A DNA stretch of 24,098 nucleotides from a virus. Position 1 is the first letter of the stretch, and each line of letters opens with the position of its first letter. Below are positions 14,578-23,465 of this stretch, one piece after another. Position numbers and translations under genes: made by a program. Where the stretch lies: positions 1 to 24,098 of IMG/VR virus record IMGVR_UViG_3300020394_000015; one strand, given 5' to 3'. The notes beneath the pieces are model-generated. The model worked only from the letters and a program-made list of their open reading frames with translations. It did no database searches and was not told where the DNA came from.

Positions 14578-17500
14578 ATGTCTCAAGAAATTACTTCTCT
14601 TACTCAAAACTCAGGAGTAGATACCCCTAAAGCTAAGATAATTAATGCAGTAGAAAAAATTAAAGAAGAAGAATTACAAGGTAAAGATGTAGTAGCAGAT
14701 GAAAATAAGATTGAAGAAATTAAAGAAGAAAGAAAAGACAAATCATTAAAAATACAAACAAATGAAGAGATACAAAATGCAAAAGTTAATCCTTTAGATA
14801 AACCAGAAACAGAAGATACATCATGGATACAAGGTGTTAAAAATTGGTATGACGCAAAAGTTGAAGAAAATAGACTAAAAAATGCAGAGTGGACTGAACA
14901 GTATATGAAAAATAAAAAAGAGTTACAAACAAGTTTAGTAGGTAAAATTATTGGAGGATTAATACATGGTCGTATAGAAAGTGTTAATGAACTGTATAAC
15001 TTTGGAGATGACGTTTTAGATTTAGTAATGGGAGATTTATATGATTCCCAAAGAGCAGACGACTTTGATCTAATAGGTTTTAAAGAAGGACATACAAACT
15101 ATGGTTTTAAGATAGGAGTTAGAGAACAATACAAAGAAGAAGCAGATGACGGATTACTTTCTGCTTATGGCTTAAGTAAAACAATAAGTCAATGGATTAT
15201 ACCAACAGGATTATTAGCTAAAAGTTTAAAAAAAATAGGAGTTAAAAGATTTAGATATGCTATTGCAGGTTCAATAACAGACGCAGCTTTAACAGACCCT
15301 TATGACGAAAACTTTTTCAATATGATTGAAGATGATTTGTCTTTAGCACACCCTATTTTAGATTTTTTAACTGCACCTGAAACAGGCGAATCTGAGGTAG
15401 AAGACAGAATAAGAGGTAGAATAATGTCTCTTGTTCAAGGGTTAGTTGTAGGAGAAGGAGTATTTGGTAAAGGTGTGCCTGCGGTAGGAAGATTTGGTAG
15501 AAGTGCTACAAAGCAATTTTTGACAAGAACAAAATCTTTACGTGAAGTTTTTGGTATAAAAAGTATTACTGATTTAACAGGAAAGAAAGGACAGGAAGTA
15601 GTTGATTATGTAATTGAACAATTATATAACATGAAAAGAAATGGCAAAAGAAGAACAACTATTATTGCAAAAATAAATGACACTATAAAAAAGAACGGAG
15701 CAGATATAACTCAAACTGAAGTAGATGAAATAGATGCAAACTTAATTGTTAGTCAAGTTAGATACAAAAAGGCTTTGCAAAAAGATAGTGGTATGCAGAA
15801 ATACTATAAGGAAATTGTAGGAGGAGATGGCAAATCATTATATGGAGTTCCTTTAAAAAATTCTAAGATTACTAGAACATTTAATCCACATCACTTATAT
15901 AAATCTGTATTTAAAAAAGATGGACAGATAGTTAACAAAGGTGCGATATGGGAATATATTGCTGCTAGATCAAAAGTAGTTGCAGAGTTAAACAAAAAAA
16001 ATAAAAGAAGTAACAAAGACTTATATCTAAAAGCAAAGACTCAATTACCTTTAGATGTGTTTGACGCAGCAGTAGATTTTGTTGATAAGTATGGAGTCGA
16101 GGGAGAGATTGATTTACCTGCTGTGATTATTACATTGAACGACATGATTTTAGAATCAGGTATTGTTCTACGTGACTTGTCAAGTCAGATGCACGAAATG
16201 GCAAAACTAACAAAAGGAGGAGTTCAGAAAGGAGATGCTTACCAAATATTAAAAAATGACTTGGCATTTACACTGCAATTTTATAGTGATTTATTAAATG
16301 TCAAAAAAGGTACAGGAGGGATTTTAGGTTCTGCTTTGCAGAATATAAATAAAACTTCAGCAGATTTAGTTGAAGGAGCAGATACAAGTGTCAAAGGATT
16401 AAAAACTTACTTTGAAAAAAGTAATCAAGATAAAGTCCTTGATGATTTAGCAAACTTTGAAAAGTCAGATGATGTTTTAATTGACAGTATGGAAGACCCT
16501 TTAGGGGAGTTTACTATAGCTCAAATCTTAAAGGCTGCTGATGATGGTAATACAAAAGCACTAATGAAACTTACTCGTCAGCTACATCTTGCAGCTACAA
16601 ATCCAAGAGCTATGAAGATAATTTTAAAAGCACAACAAGGTAATAATGTTATAAAAATTACTAACGAATTGTTTATAAATTCAATTTTATCTAGTCCAAT
16701 AACACATCAAGTCAATATGATTTCAACTGCTTTTAATACAGCTATGCGACCAGTTATGAAAATAATGGGTGGTGGATTTGAATTGGGAGAAGGATTGATT
16801 AAACAAGATCAAGCACTTATGGCTGATGGTAGTTTGACAGTTAAAAAAGCTATGATGGATTTGTATTATTTAACAGTTGCGTCTGTTGAATCTACAATTA
16901 TGGCAGGTAAAGCATTTATGCACAATGCAAATATTTTAGATGCTTCAAATCAAACTGTAGATTTATCAAAGTTAAACGCTGTAGATGTTAGCGATAAGTC
17001 ATGGCTTATAAAAGGATTTCATGGACTATACACTACACCACAAAGATTTTTAATGGCAGAAGATGAGCTTTTTAAACAAATTAATTTTAGAGCATACGTT
17101 AGAACAAAAATATGGGAAAGAAGTTTAAAGAAAAAATTTCCAACTAGAAAGGATTATGAAAAATATGTCAACGGACAATTTAAGAAAATCATTGATGTTG
17201 TTAATAAAGAATCAATGACTGGTAAATTATCTAAACAAAATGCACAGTTATATAAAGAAGCAAGACAGTTTGCAAACGAAGCAACATTTACAGAAGATTT
17301 ATTAAATGGAACTTCAGGTAAATTTGCACAAAGATTAGTTAACCAGAATCCAATACTGCGTCAGATCATACCTTTTGTTAGGACACCTATGAACATAATG
17401 AAGCAGTTTATGAAGACAACACCTTTAGCACATATATTAAAAGATCAACCTTGGGCTAAAAATCATCTTGCTTTTGTAAGAGAACATTCTGAAGAAATAA

Positions 17501-18999
17501 TGTCTAAAGACCCAACTATTAGAGGTATGGCAAAAGGAAGAATGATAGTTGGTAATTCATTTCTTACAGCAGGATTTTTATTATCTACTGCTGCAAATGA
17601 CCCTTTAGCTAGAGTTGCAATTACAGGTGGTTTACCTGCAAATAAACAACAGAGAGAAAAATTATTAGCTACTGGATATTTACCTTATTCTTTTAGATTT
17701 AGAGCTACAGAAGAAGACATAGCAAAATATGGGGCAGAAGGTAAAGCTTACGAAGTAATCCAACACCCTGAACACCCAGACGTAAAGTTAGTAAGAGGAG
17801 AAGATGGGAAGTTAGCTTATAGATATGTTAGTTATAAAAGAATTGAACCTTACGCTATGTTTTTGAGTTCAATGGCAGACTTTACAAGAGTTGTTGGACT
17901 AATGGGAGAAGAAGCACAAATTGAAAAAGATGGTTTATATCAAGTCTTGATGGCTGCTATATATAACAATATTGGAGATAAATCATATCTTAGAGGAATT
18001 ACAGAATTGTTTAGAGTAATAAATAATGAATCTACATTAAATGGATTTTTAATGAACAGACTTGCAACTTTAGCTGTACCTGTAAGTGGTTTACAAAAAA
18101 ATGTTAAGACTGCAATTAACTCAGGATTATTTGATGAAGGTAAGTCAGGCAATATACGTATGGATAAGAAAGTTGCTAAAGGAGAATTTTTAGATGATCT
18201 GGGGCAACCAAGTAATCTAAATGCTCCTTTGATAGTTTTTCAAAGATTACTTAATGAAATTGCAAATAAAACACCTTGGGGTAATTATAAAACAAGACCT
18301 ATGCAACACCACATCACAGGAGAATACTTAGAAACTCCTGTTGGTTTTGGTAAAGGAGAGATGAATCCATTTACAAGTGGTTGGTCACAAAAATCAATGA
18401 CTAATAACGATTTAGTCTTATCTGCTTTAAATGCAGTTGGGTTTGAATTTGCACCACCAACAGATGTTTTAGTTGGTAAAAACAAATTTAGTCAAGGAAT
18501 CTATTTAAACAACAACGAACTACAAGATTTAATAAGTGCAACAGCATTTACAGAGTTGTATTACGGAGGAAAAAGACAAAGAATGTATGACGCTATGATG
18601 CAAGTTTTAAAGAGTCCTTTTGGACAATTATCGTTAACTCAACTAAGTGAATATAGAGGAATGAAGGGAGAAATAAGTATGAAAGACAGAAGAGAAATGG
18701 CTAGAGTTACAGGTAATGATTGGTATATTACAGCAGACTTTAACGACAAAATGAGAGTTGATTTGATAGATGGTGTAAGAAAAGATTTAGGAAAAATATT
18801 GAGTGAGATTCATACTTTTTATACTAAAAAAGCTAAAGAAGCATATATCACAGGTGTTGGTTTGCCAGAAGGTATAGACCCTTTGCCTGAAGAAAAGAGA
18901 AAATTATATGAGGAAAATAAGAAAAATCTATTATTATTAGAACAAGGCTTTAATAAAACCAACACTTCTGAAAACTTAAAAGGCTTTATTAATTATTAA
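14578..18999 (+). CDS. Internal virion protein, T7 gp16-like, lacking the transglycosylase domain
   Basis: This 1473-residue protein is the largest ejection protein and should build the DNA-ejection tunnel across the periplasm and inner membrane with gp15. The N-terminus is a charged helical region (residues 1-120; KIKEEELQGK, KIEEIKEERK), without the lytic transglycosylase motif found at the start of T7 gp16. Around residues 920-1010 it carries NPILRQIIPFVRTPMNIMKQ, WAKNHLAFVREHSEEIM and the hydrophobic SFLTAGFLLSTAA, which resemble the conserved late region of gp16 proteins in marine T7-like phages. Start is an ATG directly after the previous stop with no Shine-Dalgarno site. Position, size and order make the assignment strong. 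Confidence 0.88.
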   Translation: MSQEITSLTQNSGVDTPKAKIINAVEKIKEEELQGKDVVADENKIEEIKEERKDKSLKIQTNEEIQNAKVNPLDKPETEDTSWIQGVKNWYDAKVEENRLKNAEWTEQYMKNKKELQTSLVGKIIGGLIHGRIESVNELYNFGDDVLDLVMGDLYDSQRADDFDLIGFKEGHTNYGFKIGVREQYKEEADDGLLSAYGLSKTISQWIIPTGLLAKSLKKIGVKRFRYAIAGSITDAALTDPYDENFFNMIEDDLSLAHPILDFLTAPETGESEVEDRIRGRIMSLVQGLVVGEGVFGKGVPAVGRFGRSATKQFLTRTKSLREVFGIKSITDLTGKKGQEVVDYVIEQLYNMKRNGKRRTTIIAKINDTIKKNGADITQTEVDEIDANLIVSQVRYKKALQKDSGMQKYYKEIVGGDGKSLYGVPLKNSKITRTFNPHHLYKSVFKKDGQIVNKGAIWEYIAARSKVVAELNKKNKRSNKDLYLKAKTQLPLDVFDAAVDFVDKYGVEGEIDLPAVIITLNDMILESGIVLRDLSSQMHEMAKLTKGGVQKGDAYQILKNDLAFTLQFYSDLLNVKKGTGGILGSALQNINKTSADLVEGADTSVKGLKTYFEKSNQDKVLDDLANFEKSDDVLIDSMEDPLGEFTIAQILKAADDGNTKALMKLTRQLHLAATNPRAMKIILKAQQGNNVIKITNELFINSILSSPITHQVNMISTAFNTAMRPVMKIMGGGFELGEGLIKQDQALMADGSLTVKKAMMDLYYLTVASVESTIMAGKAFMHNANILDASNQTVDLSKLNAVDVSDKSWLIKGFHGLYTTPQRFLMAEDELFKQINFRAYVRTKIWERSLKKKFPTRKDYEKYVNGQFKKIIDVVNKESMTGKLSKQNAQLYKEARQFANEATFTEDLLNGTSGKFAQRLVNQNPILRQIIPFVRTPMNIMKQFMKTTPLAHILKDQPWAKNHLAFVREHSEEIMSKDPTIRGMAKGRMIVGNSFLTAGFLLSTAANDPLARVAITGGLPANKQQREKLLATGYLPYSFRFRATEEDIAKYGAEGKAYEVIQHPEHPDVKLVRGEDGKLAYRYVSYKRIEPYAMFLSSMADFTRVVGLMGEEAQIEKDGLYQVLMAAIYNNIGDKSYLRGITELFRVINNESTLNGFLMNRLATLAVPVSGLQKNVKTAINSGLFDEGKSGNIRMDKKVAKGEFLDDLGQPSNLNAPLIVFQRLLNEIANKTPWGNYKTRPMQHHITGEYLETPVGFGKGEMNPFTSGWSQKSMTNNDLVLSALNAVGFEFAPPTDVLVGKNKFSQGIYLNNNELQDLISATAFTELYYGGKRQRMYDAMMQVLKSPFGQLSLTQLSEYRGMKGEISMKDRREMARVTGNDWYITADFNDKMRVDLIDGVRKDLGKILSEIHTFYTKKAKEAYITGVGLPEGIDPLPEEKRKLYEENKKNLLLLEQGFNKTNTSENLKGFINY

Positions 19000-19001
19000 C
19001 A

Positions 19002-19979
19002 ATGGCTACCAACACCACCAACACGTTTACTAATCACACAGGAAACGGAACTGAAGTTAATTTTTCTATTAGTTTTTCATACATATCTATTTTAGGAATA
19101 GATGTAACTGTAGATGATGTTCTACAAACTATTAACACTCACTACTCAGTTAATGGACAAACAATAACTTTTATTGTTGCTCCTGCAAATGGTGCTGCTA
19201 TTAAGTTTCAAAGAGATACAGATATTAGTTTGCCAGTTGTTGACTTCCAAGATGGTTCAGTTCTTACAGAGCTTGACCTTGATACAGGATTAAGACAAGT
19301 ATTATTTGCACAACAAGAAAACGCAGACGAAACAGCGTCAGGTATTGTTACAGACGGAAATGATCTAACAGCTAACAACAAAAGAATAAAACTTATTAAT
19401 GACCCTGTAGATGCAAAAGATGCTGCAAACAAACAATATGTAGATGGTTTTGTAAAACGAGATGGGTCTTCAGCATTAACAGGAGACTTAAATGCAGGTG
19501 GAAATAAAATTGGAAGTTTAGGAGATGGTGTTGCTGCAACTGACGCAGTTAACAAAGGACAACTAGACGCAGGTATAGCAAATGCAAACGTAGCGATTGG
19601 ACAGGCAGGTGCTAGTGCTGCTGCTGCTTTGACAAGTGCAAACAACGCTGCAACGTCAGCTACACAAGCTGCTGCTTCTGCAACTCAAGCAGCCAACTCA
19701 GCAAGCACAGCAACCAATTTAGCAAGAACTTCAGTATTTGTAGGTTTTCAAAGATTACCTAGCGGTATGCTACGAATGATATATAATTTGGCTAGTGACG
19801 CAAATACAGTGGTTTACAAAGCAAACGACTTCATACAAAATGGAGTTAGTCACGCTTATTTTTTAGGCGAAGACGTACTTAGTAGCACTGCCCCTAATGC
19901 TCCTAAATTTACACTAGCTCCCAACACTGCTGCTAATTTAACAGCAAGCTTACAAGGACATTTAGTTCTCGACATCTAA
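19002..19979 (+). CDS. Short tail fibre/adaptor protein with T7 gp17 N-terminal domain
   Basis: This 325-residue protein carries the domain that anchors T7-type fibres to the tail: MATNTTNTFTNHTGNGTEVN, FSYISILGIDVTVDDVLQ, then FQRDTDISLPVVDFQDGSVL and LDTGLRQVLFAQQEN (residues 1-110). Two fibre-type repeats follow, DAKDAANKQYVDGFVKRDG and ATDAVNKGQLDAG, and then an Ala/Ser/Thr heptad-like coiled coil (SANNAATSATQAAASATQAA, about residues 205-245) that should trimerise. The C-terminal 80 residues form a small domain of unknown type. It is shorter than T7 gp17 (553) and lacks an obvious receptor-binding tip, so it likely acts as an adaptor for the following long protein. Confidence 0.92.
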   Translation: MATNTTNTFTNHTGNGTEVNFSISFSYISILGIDVTVDDVLQTINTHYSVNGQTITFIVAPANGAAIKFQRDTDISLPVVDFQDGSVLTELDLDTGLRQVLFAQQENADETASGIVTDGNDLTANNKRIKLINDPVDAKDAANKQYVDGFVKRDGSSALTGDLNAGGNKIGSLGDGVAATDAVNKGQLDAGIANANVAIGQAGASAAAALTSANNAATSATQAAASATQAANSASTATNLARTSVFVGFQRLPSGMLRMIYNLASDANTVVYKANDFIQNGVSHAYFLGEDVLSSTAPNAPKFTLAPNTAANLTASLQGHLVLDI

Positions 19980-19981
19980 CT

Positions 19982-22900
19982 ATGGCACAAATTGATTTAG
20001 GTAAACTCAAGTTTAATTGGAGAGGAGAGTGGCTTACGACCTCTACCTATGAAACAGATGACGTAGTTTATTACAATGGTTCTGCATACGTTGCGGTTCA
20101 AAATAGTACTGGCTCAAACCCTGCTAGTCAACACGCTTTAGGTACAGCTTGGGATAAGATGACAGAGGGTATAAATTATGCAGGAGATTGGGCTACAGGT
20201 ACTTATTACAAAGGAGATTTAGTTAGATATAATAACGCTTCATACTTATTAGTTACAGGTACTACTAGCGGTTTATACGCTTCGTCAGCACCTCCTACAG
20301 TTCCTTCAATCTGGAAACTTCTTGTTAATGCTCCTAGTGCTTCTGTATTAACAGCGTCAGGAGGAATGATATTTAGAGATAATGATGATACAACAAATGT
20401 TCAGTTACCTATTGGTGCAGTAGGTTCTCAGTTAAGTGTTATAGAAAAACCTTTAGAAGATATACCAAATGAAGGTAACTATGAATATAATCCAATACTT
20501 TTTGGTGGAACTAGAGTTGCATGGTTAACAGGAGATGAAAGAGAAACTTATGAATCTGTTAATTATACAGTTACAGTAGCAGCAGTAAGCGGTCAAAATC
20601 AATTTCATCTTAGTGGTGGTGGTCTTTCTGGAACTGTTGAAAGACCTACACTAACTATCAAGATTGGTTCACAGTATGTTTTTGATGTTAGTGACGCTAG
20701 TAATACAGGCCACGTTTTTGCTTTTGCATATCAATCGGGTACAGGTTCAGCTAGTTCTACTTATACCTATGTTAATAGTACTGGATATAGCGAAGCTGAT
20801 TTTGGAATTGTAAGAAGCGGTACAGCAGGTCAAGCAGGAGCAACGATTACATACACTCCAAAAGCACCTGCTTTATCTGTTAATAGATATGGTTGCTCTG
20901 TTCATAGTGCTATGGGTCAGGGTATTTTAAATACTTCATCAACAACACCAACGCTTTATCGAAAAAATGGATTAACAAGTGCTGTTAATGTAACAAAAGG
21001 AAAATCATATACATTTACTTTCCCTGCTAATGGTTTAACTTACTCAATCAAAGACCCTAATGCTAGTGGATATAGCGGAGTAGGAAGTGGTGGAAGAATA
21101 ACAGATGGAAGTGTTGTACCTCAATTTGTAACTAACGGAGGAAGTATTGTTTATACACCTCCTGTTGGTAGTACGTTAACTACAGTTGTTATTCGTGATG
21201 AAGCAAACCAAGCTGACACTATAAATCTATCCTTAAAAGATTTAAAAACTGTTCCTTCTTGGTCTGGTACTACTACATATAAAAAACATATTGTTCAGCA
21301 ACCTTATAATGTACCAAAAGATTTAGTAAAAGGATTTTGTCACTGGCCTAACGCAACAATAAATAACTATACAGAAAACTTATGGCCTTTACCTGCATAC
21401 TTAAAGAAAAGTGGTAGAGGATTTTTATATGGTACTTGCACAGCAGGTTATAGAAGGCAAGGTGCAATAGGAGAAAGAGCATATTTTGAATTTGGTAATC
21501 ACTATCATAGAAGTGGTTATGATTACACTTATGGCAGTGGCTATGGTGTTTATGGTCAAAACGCTTATGATGGTTCACACTCTTATCCTGCTAGTGGTGT
21601 TAATAGAACTCCTAAATTCTGGGAAGAAGCACTTGCAGGACACCCTGACTATGCACATTTGTTAACCGATCTAAATGGTAATGCTCTTGATTTGTATGAC
21701 CAAAATGGAAAGTTAAAATATCAATGGCCTAGATTAATGCAAATGCACAAATCAGGAAGGCATGGCTACCAGTTGTTTGAAAATGGCATGGTCATGGCAG
21801 GAGGTTATGGAGGTTACGGACTATGGGGTAATGGTGCTACTTGGGATATGAACGCAGCAGCTATGGGTGTTGTATTTTTTGATGACTCAGGAGCAAGATT
21901 AACAGGAGCAAACCACCCTAAAATTAAATTTATTTCTTTCTCTGCTGCACAAAATTTCAATGGGGATAGCGATAGTTATTACTCAGTTAGAATGTTAGAT
22001 ACAAACGGAAAGCTATATACATGGGGTTATAACGGATATGGACAGCTAGGAGATAACAGCACAAATAATGATTACTACGCAAAACAAATGCCTATGAGTA
22101 GAGTAGGTAATGAAAAAATTATTTATATATGTGATAGTGGCTATCGCTATACTGCTGTTTATGCGATAACAGAGTCAGGTAAGTTATATTCTTGGGGTAG
22201 AAATGGTAATGGTCAACTTGGTATAGGTAACACTACAGATCAAACAACACCACAAGAAATGACAGCAGTATCGGGTTCTCCTATTGAAAATAAAAAAGTT
22301 GTTCATGTTATAGCTAACCAAGATGGAGATGACGAAGGTAAAGTCTGGATATTAACTGACGAAGGTAAAGTTTATTTTGCAGGCTATCATGGTCACGCTT
22401 ACGGAGCAAGTGGTGGAATTTATGAAAGTAGTCCAAATAGAAAAGAAACCCCAGAAATACTTACTAACTCAGGTACTATGTGGAATAGTAATAATCAGAA
22501 AGTAATATATATGGCTTGTACTAACAACAGATATTCAACTTTATACTTTATTACTGATGGAGGAACTACTGGCTATAACCAGAAAGTATATGCTACTGGT
22601 TACAACTCTTATGGACAACAGGGAACTGGTAGAACTACAAGTGCCAACAATAACAGTACAGATTGGTTTGGTGCAGAAATACAGTTTAGAGATTTTGGCG
22701 ACCCAAGTTTAAATACAAATGGTTCTAATAACTCTAGACCAAATGAAGTAACTGGAACTTTACATTCATTCAGAGATGATACATCACACGCAAACTATAG
22801 AAAATTAAGAATAGGAACTATTGTAAAAATTCACGCTAGAGGTGGAGATCAAGAAGATGCAAACAGAGTTGTATTAGAAGATGATGAAGGAAGGCTATTT

Positions 22901-23203
22901 GTTGCAGGTTACTGGAACTATATTCCTGTACCATATTATGAAGCTGATGGTAATAATGACTGCTTTGTAGATGGTAGAGAGTGGACAGATTATTTTGTAC
23001 CTTGGTGGGGAACTCCTGAAACTATAATTGAAGGTGGATTTACACATCATCACTCAGGTAGTGGCGAAACTGGTAGTTCCATTCTCACTAAGTCAGGAGA
23101 GTGGTATAGGCATGGAGATAATTCATGGTACAGCAGTGGGGATTATCATAGCAGTAGCCAATGTTGGATTAAATCCAACTGGAATCAATTTACAGGAGAT
23201 TAA
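19982..23203 (+). CDS. Long multidomain tail fibre: CBM-like repeats, cupredoxin-like domain, RCC1-like propeller
   Basis: This 1073-residue protein is the probable receptor-binding fibre. Residues about 12-115 hold two tandem modules of the pattern W.G.W...T.Y..D.V.Y...Y (FNWRGEWLTTSTYETDDVVY; YAGDWATGTYYKGDLVRY), as in carbohydrate-binding and fibre head domains. Residues about 200-315 look like a cupredoxin fold, with His244 and CSVHSAM (Cys305, His308, Met311) in the places of type-1 copper ligands; a second similar beta domain without ligands follows (to about 420). From about residue 600 to the end, seven RCC1-like strands recur at residues 602, 677, 734, 796, 868, 971 and 1040, such as KLYTWGYNGYGQLGDN and KLYSWGRNGNGQLGIGN. 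No enzyme motif is seen. Fibre identity rests on context and domain style. Confidence 0.85.
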   Translation: MAQIDLGKLKFNWRGEWLTTSTYETDDVVYYNGSAYVAVQNSTGSNPASQHALGTAWDKMTEGINYAGDWATGTYYKGDLVRYNNASYLLVTGTTSGLYASSAPPTVPSIWKLLVNAPSASVLTASGGMIFRDNDDTTNVQLPIGAVGSQLSVIEKPLEDIPNEGNYEYNPILFGGTRVAWLTGDERETYESVNYTVTVAAVSGQNQFHLSGGGLSGTVERPTLTIKIGSQYVFDVSDASNTGHVFAFAYQSGTGSASSTYTYVNSTGYSEADFGIVRSGTAGQAGATITYTPKAPALSVNRYGCSVHSAMGQGILNTSSTTPTLYRKNGLTSAVNVTKGKSYTFTFPANGLTYSIKDPNASGYSGVGSGGRITDGSVVPQFVTNGGSIVYTPPVGSTLTTVVIRDEANQADTINLSLKDLKTVPSWSGTTTYKKHIVQQPYNVPKDLVKGFCHWPNATINNYTENLWPLPAYLKKSGRGFLYGTCTAGYRRQGAIGERAYFEFGNHYHRSGYDYTYGSGYGVYGQNAYDGSHSYPASGVNRTPKFWEEALAGHPDYAHLLTDLNGNALDLYDQNGKLKYQWPRLMQMHKSGRHGYQLFENGMVMAGGYGGYGLWGNGATWDMNAAAMGVVFFDDSGARLTGANHPKIKFISFSAAQNFNGDSDSYYSVRMLDTNGKLYTWGYNGYGQLGDNSTNNDYYAKQMPMSRVGNEKIIYICDSGYRYTAVYAITESGKLYSWGRNGNGQLGIGNTTDQTTPQEMTAVSGSPIENKKVVHVIANQDGDDEGKVWILTDEGKVYFAGYHGHAYGASGGIYESSPNRKETPEILTNSGTMWNSNNQKVIYMACTNNRYSTLYFITDGGTTGYNQKVYATGYNSYGQQGTGRTTSANNNSTDWFGAEIQFRDFGDPSLNTNGSNNSRPNEVTGTLHSFRDDTSHANYRKLRIGTIVKIHARGGDQEDANRVVLEDDEGRLFVAGYWNYIPVPYYEADGNNDCFVDGREWTDYFVPWWGTPETIIEGGFTHHHSGSGETGSSILTKSGEWYRHGDNSWYSSGDYHSSSQCWIKSNWNQFTGD

Positions 23204-23207
23204 ACTA

Positions 23208-23465
23208 ATGGCTCAATTCAAAGCTTCTAATTATTCAGAATTTTATCGTTTAGCTTTTACAGGTAAACAAGAATCATGGGGTTGTGGCATGAGAGAAACC
23301 ACAAATGATGCTAGTAAATTAAAGATGTGGTTAAAGATAGGTACTGTTGTAGTAGCAGAAACAGGCTTTGACCCAAGTTTATTAGTTAACGATACTGTTA
23401 CTTTGACTAAGATAACTGATGCTGACGAATTAGCAGCAGCAAAGAAAGAGATTAACTGGGAGTAA
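23208..23465 (+). CDS. Small hypothetical protein downstream of tail fibre
   Basis: This 85-residue protein begins MAQFKASNYSEFYRLAFTGK and ends DADELAAAKKEINWE. The frame is open upstream to 23028 inside the fibre gene, but the ATG at 23208 has a good AGGAG (23194-23198) nine bases before it and follows the fibre stop, so it is the start. It has a Trp-Gly-Cys-Gly turn (SWGCGMRETT), no signal peptide and no membrane segment. I do not recognise a family. Its place after the fibre, together with the strong ribosome site (rare in this region), suggests a well-expressed late protein, perhaps a fibre chaperone or minor tail part; this is a guess. Confidence 0.8.
   Translation: MAQFKASNYSEFYRLAFTGKQESWGCGMRETTNDASKLKMWLKIGTVVVAETGFDPSLLVNDTVTLTKITDADELAAAKKEINWE

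Noticed and set aside
19208-19645. 145-codon minus-strand open frame opposite the short fibre gene
   Set aside because: It mirrors the Ala/Thr-rich repeats of the fibre gene on the other strand; no ribosome site or supporting context.
23028-23207. Upstream extension of the 85-residue gene inside the fibre gene
   Set aside because: The ATG at 23208 has an AGGAG at proper distance; the upstream part is a shadow of the fibre reading frame.
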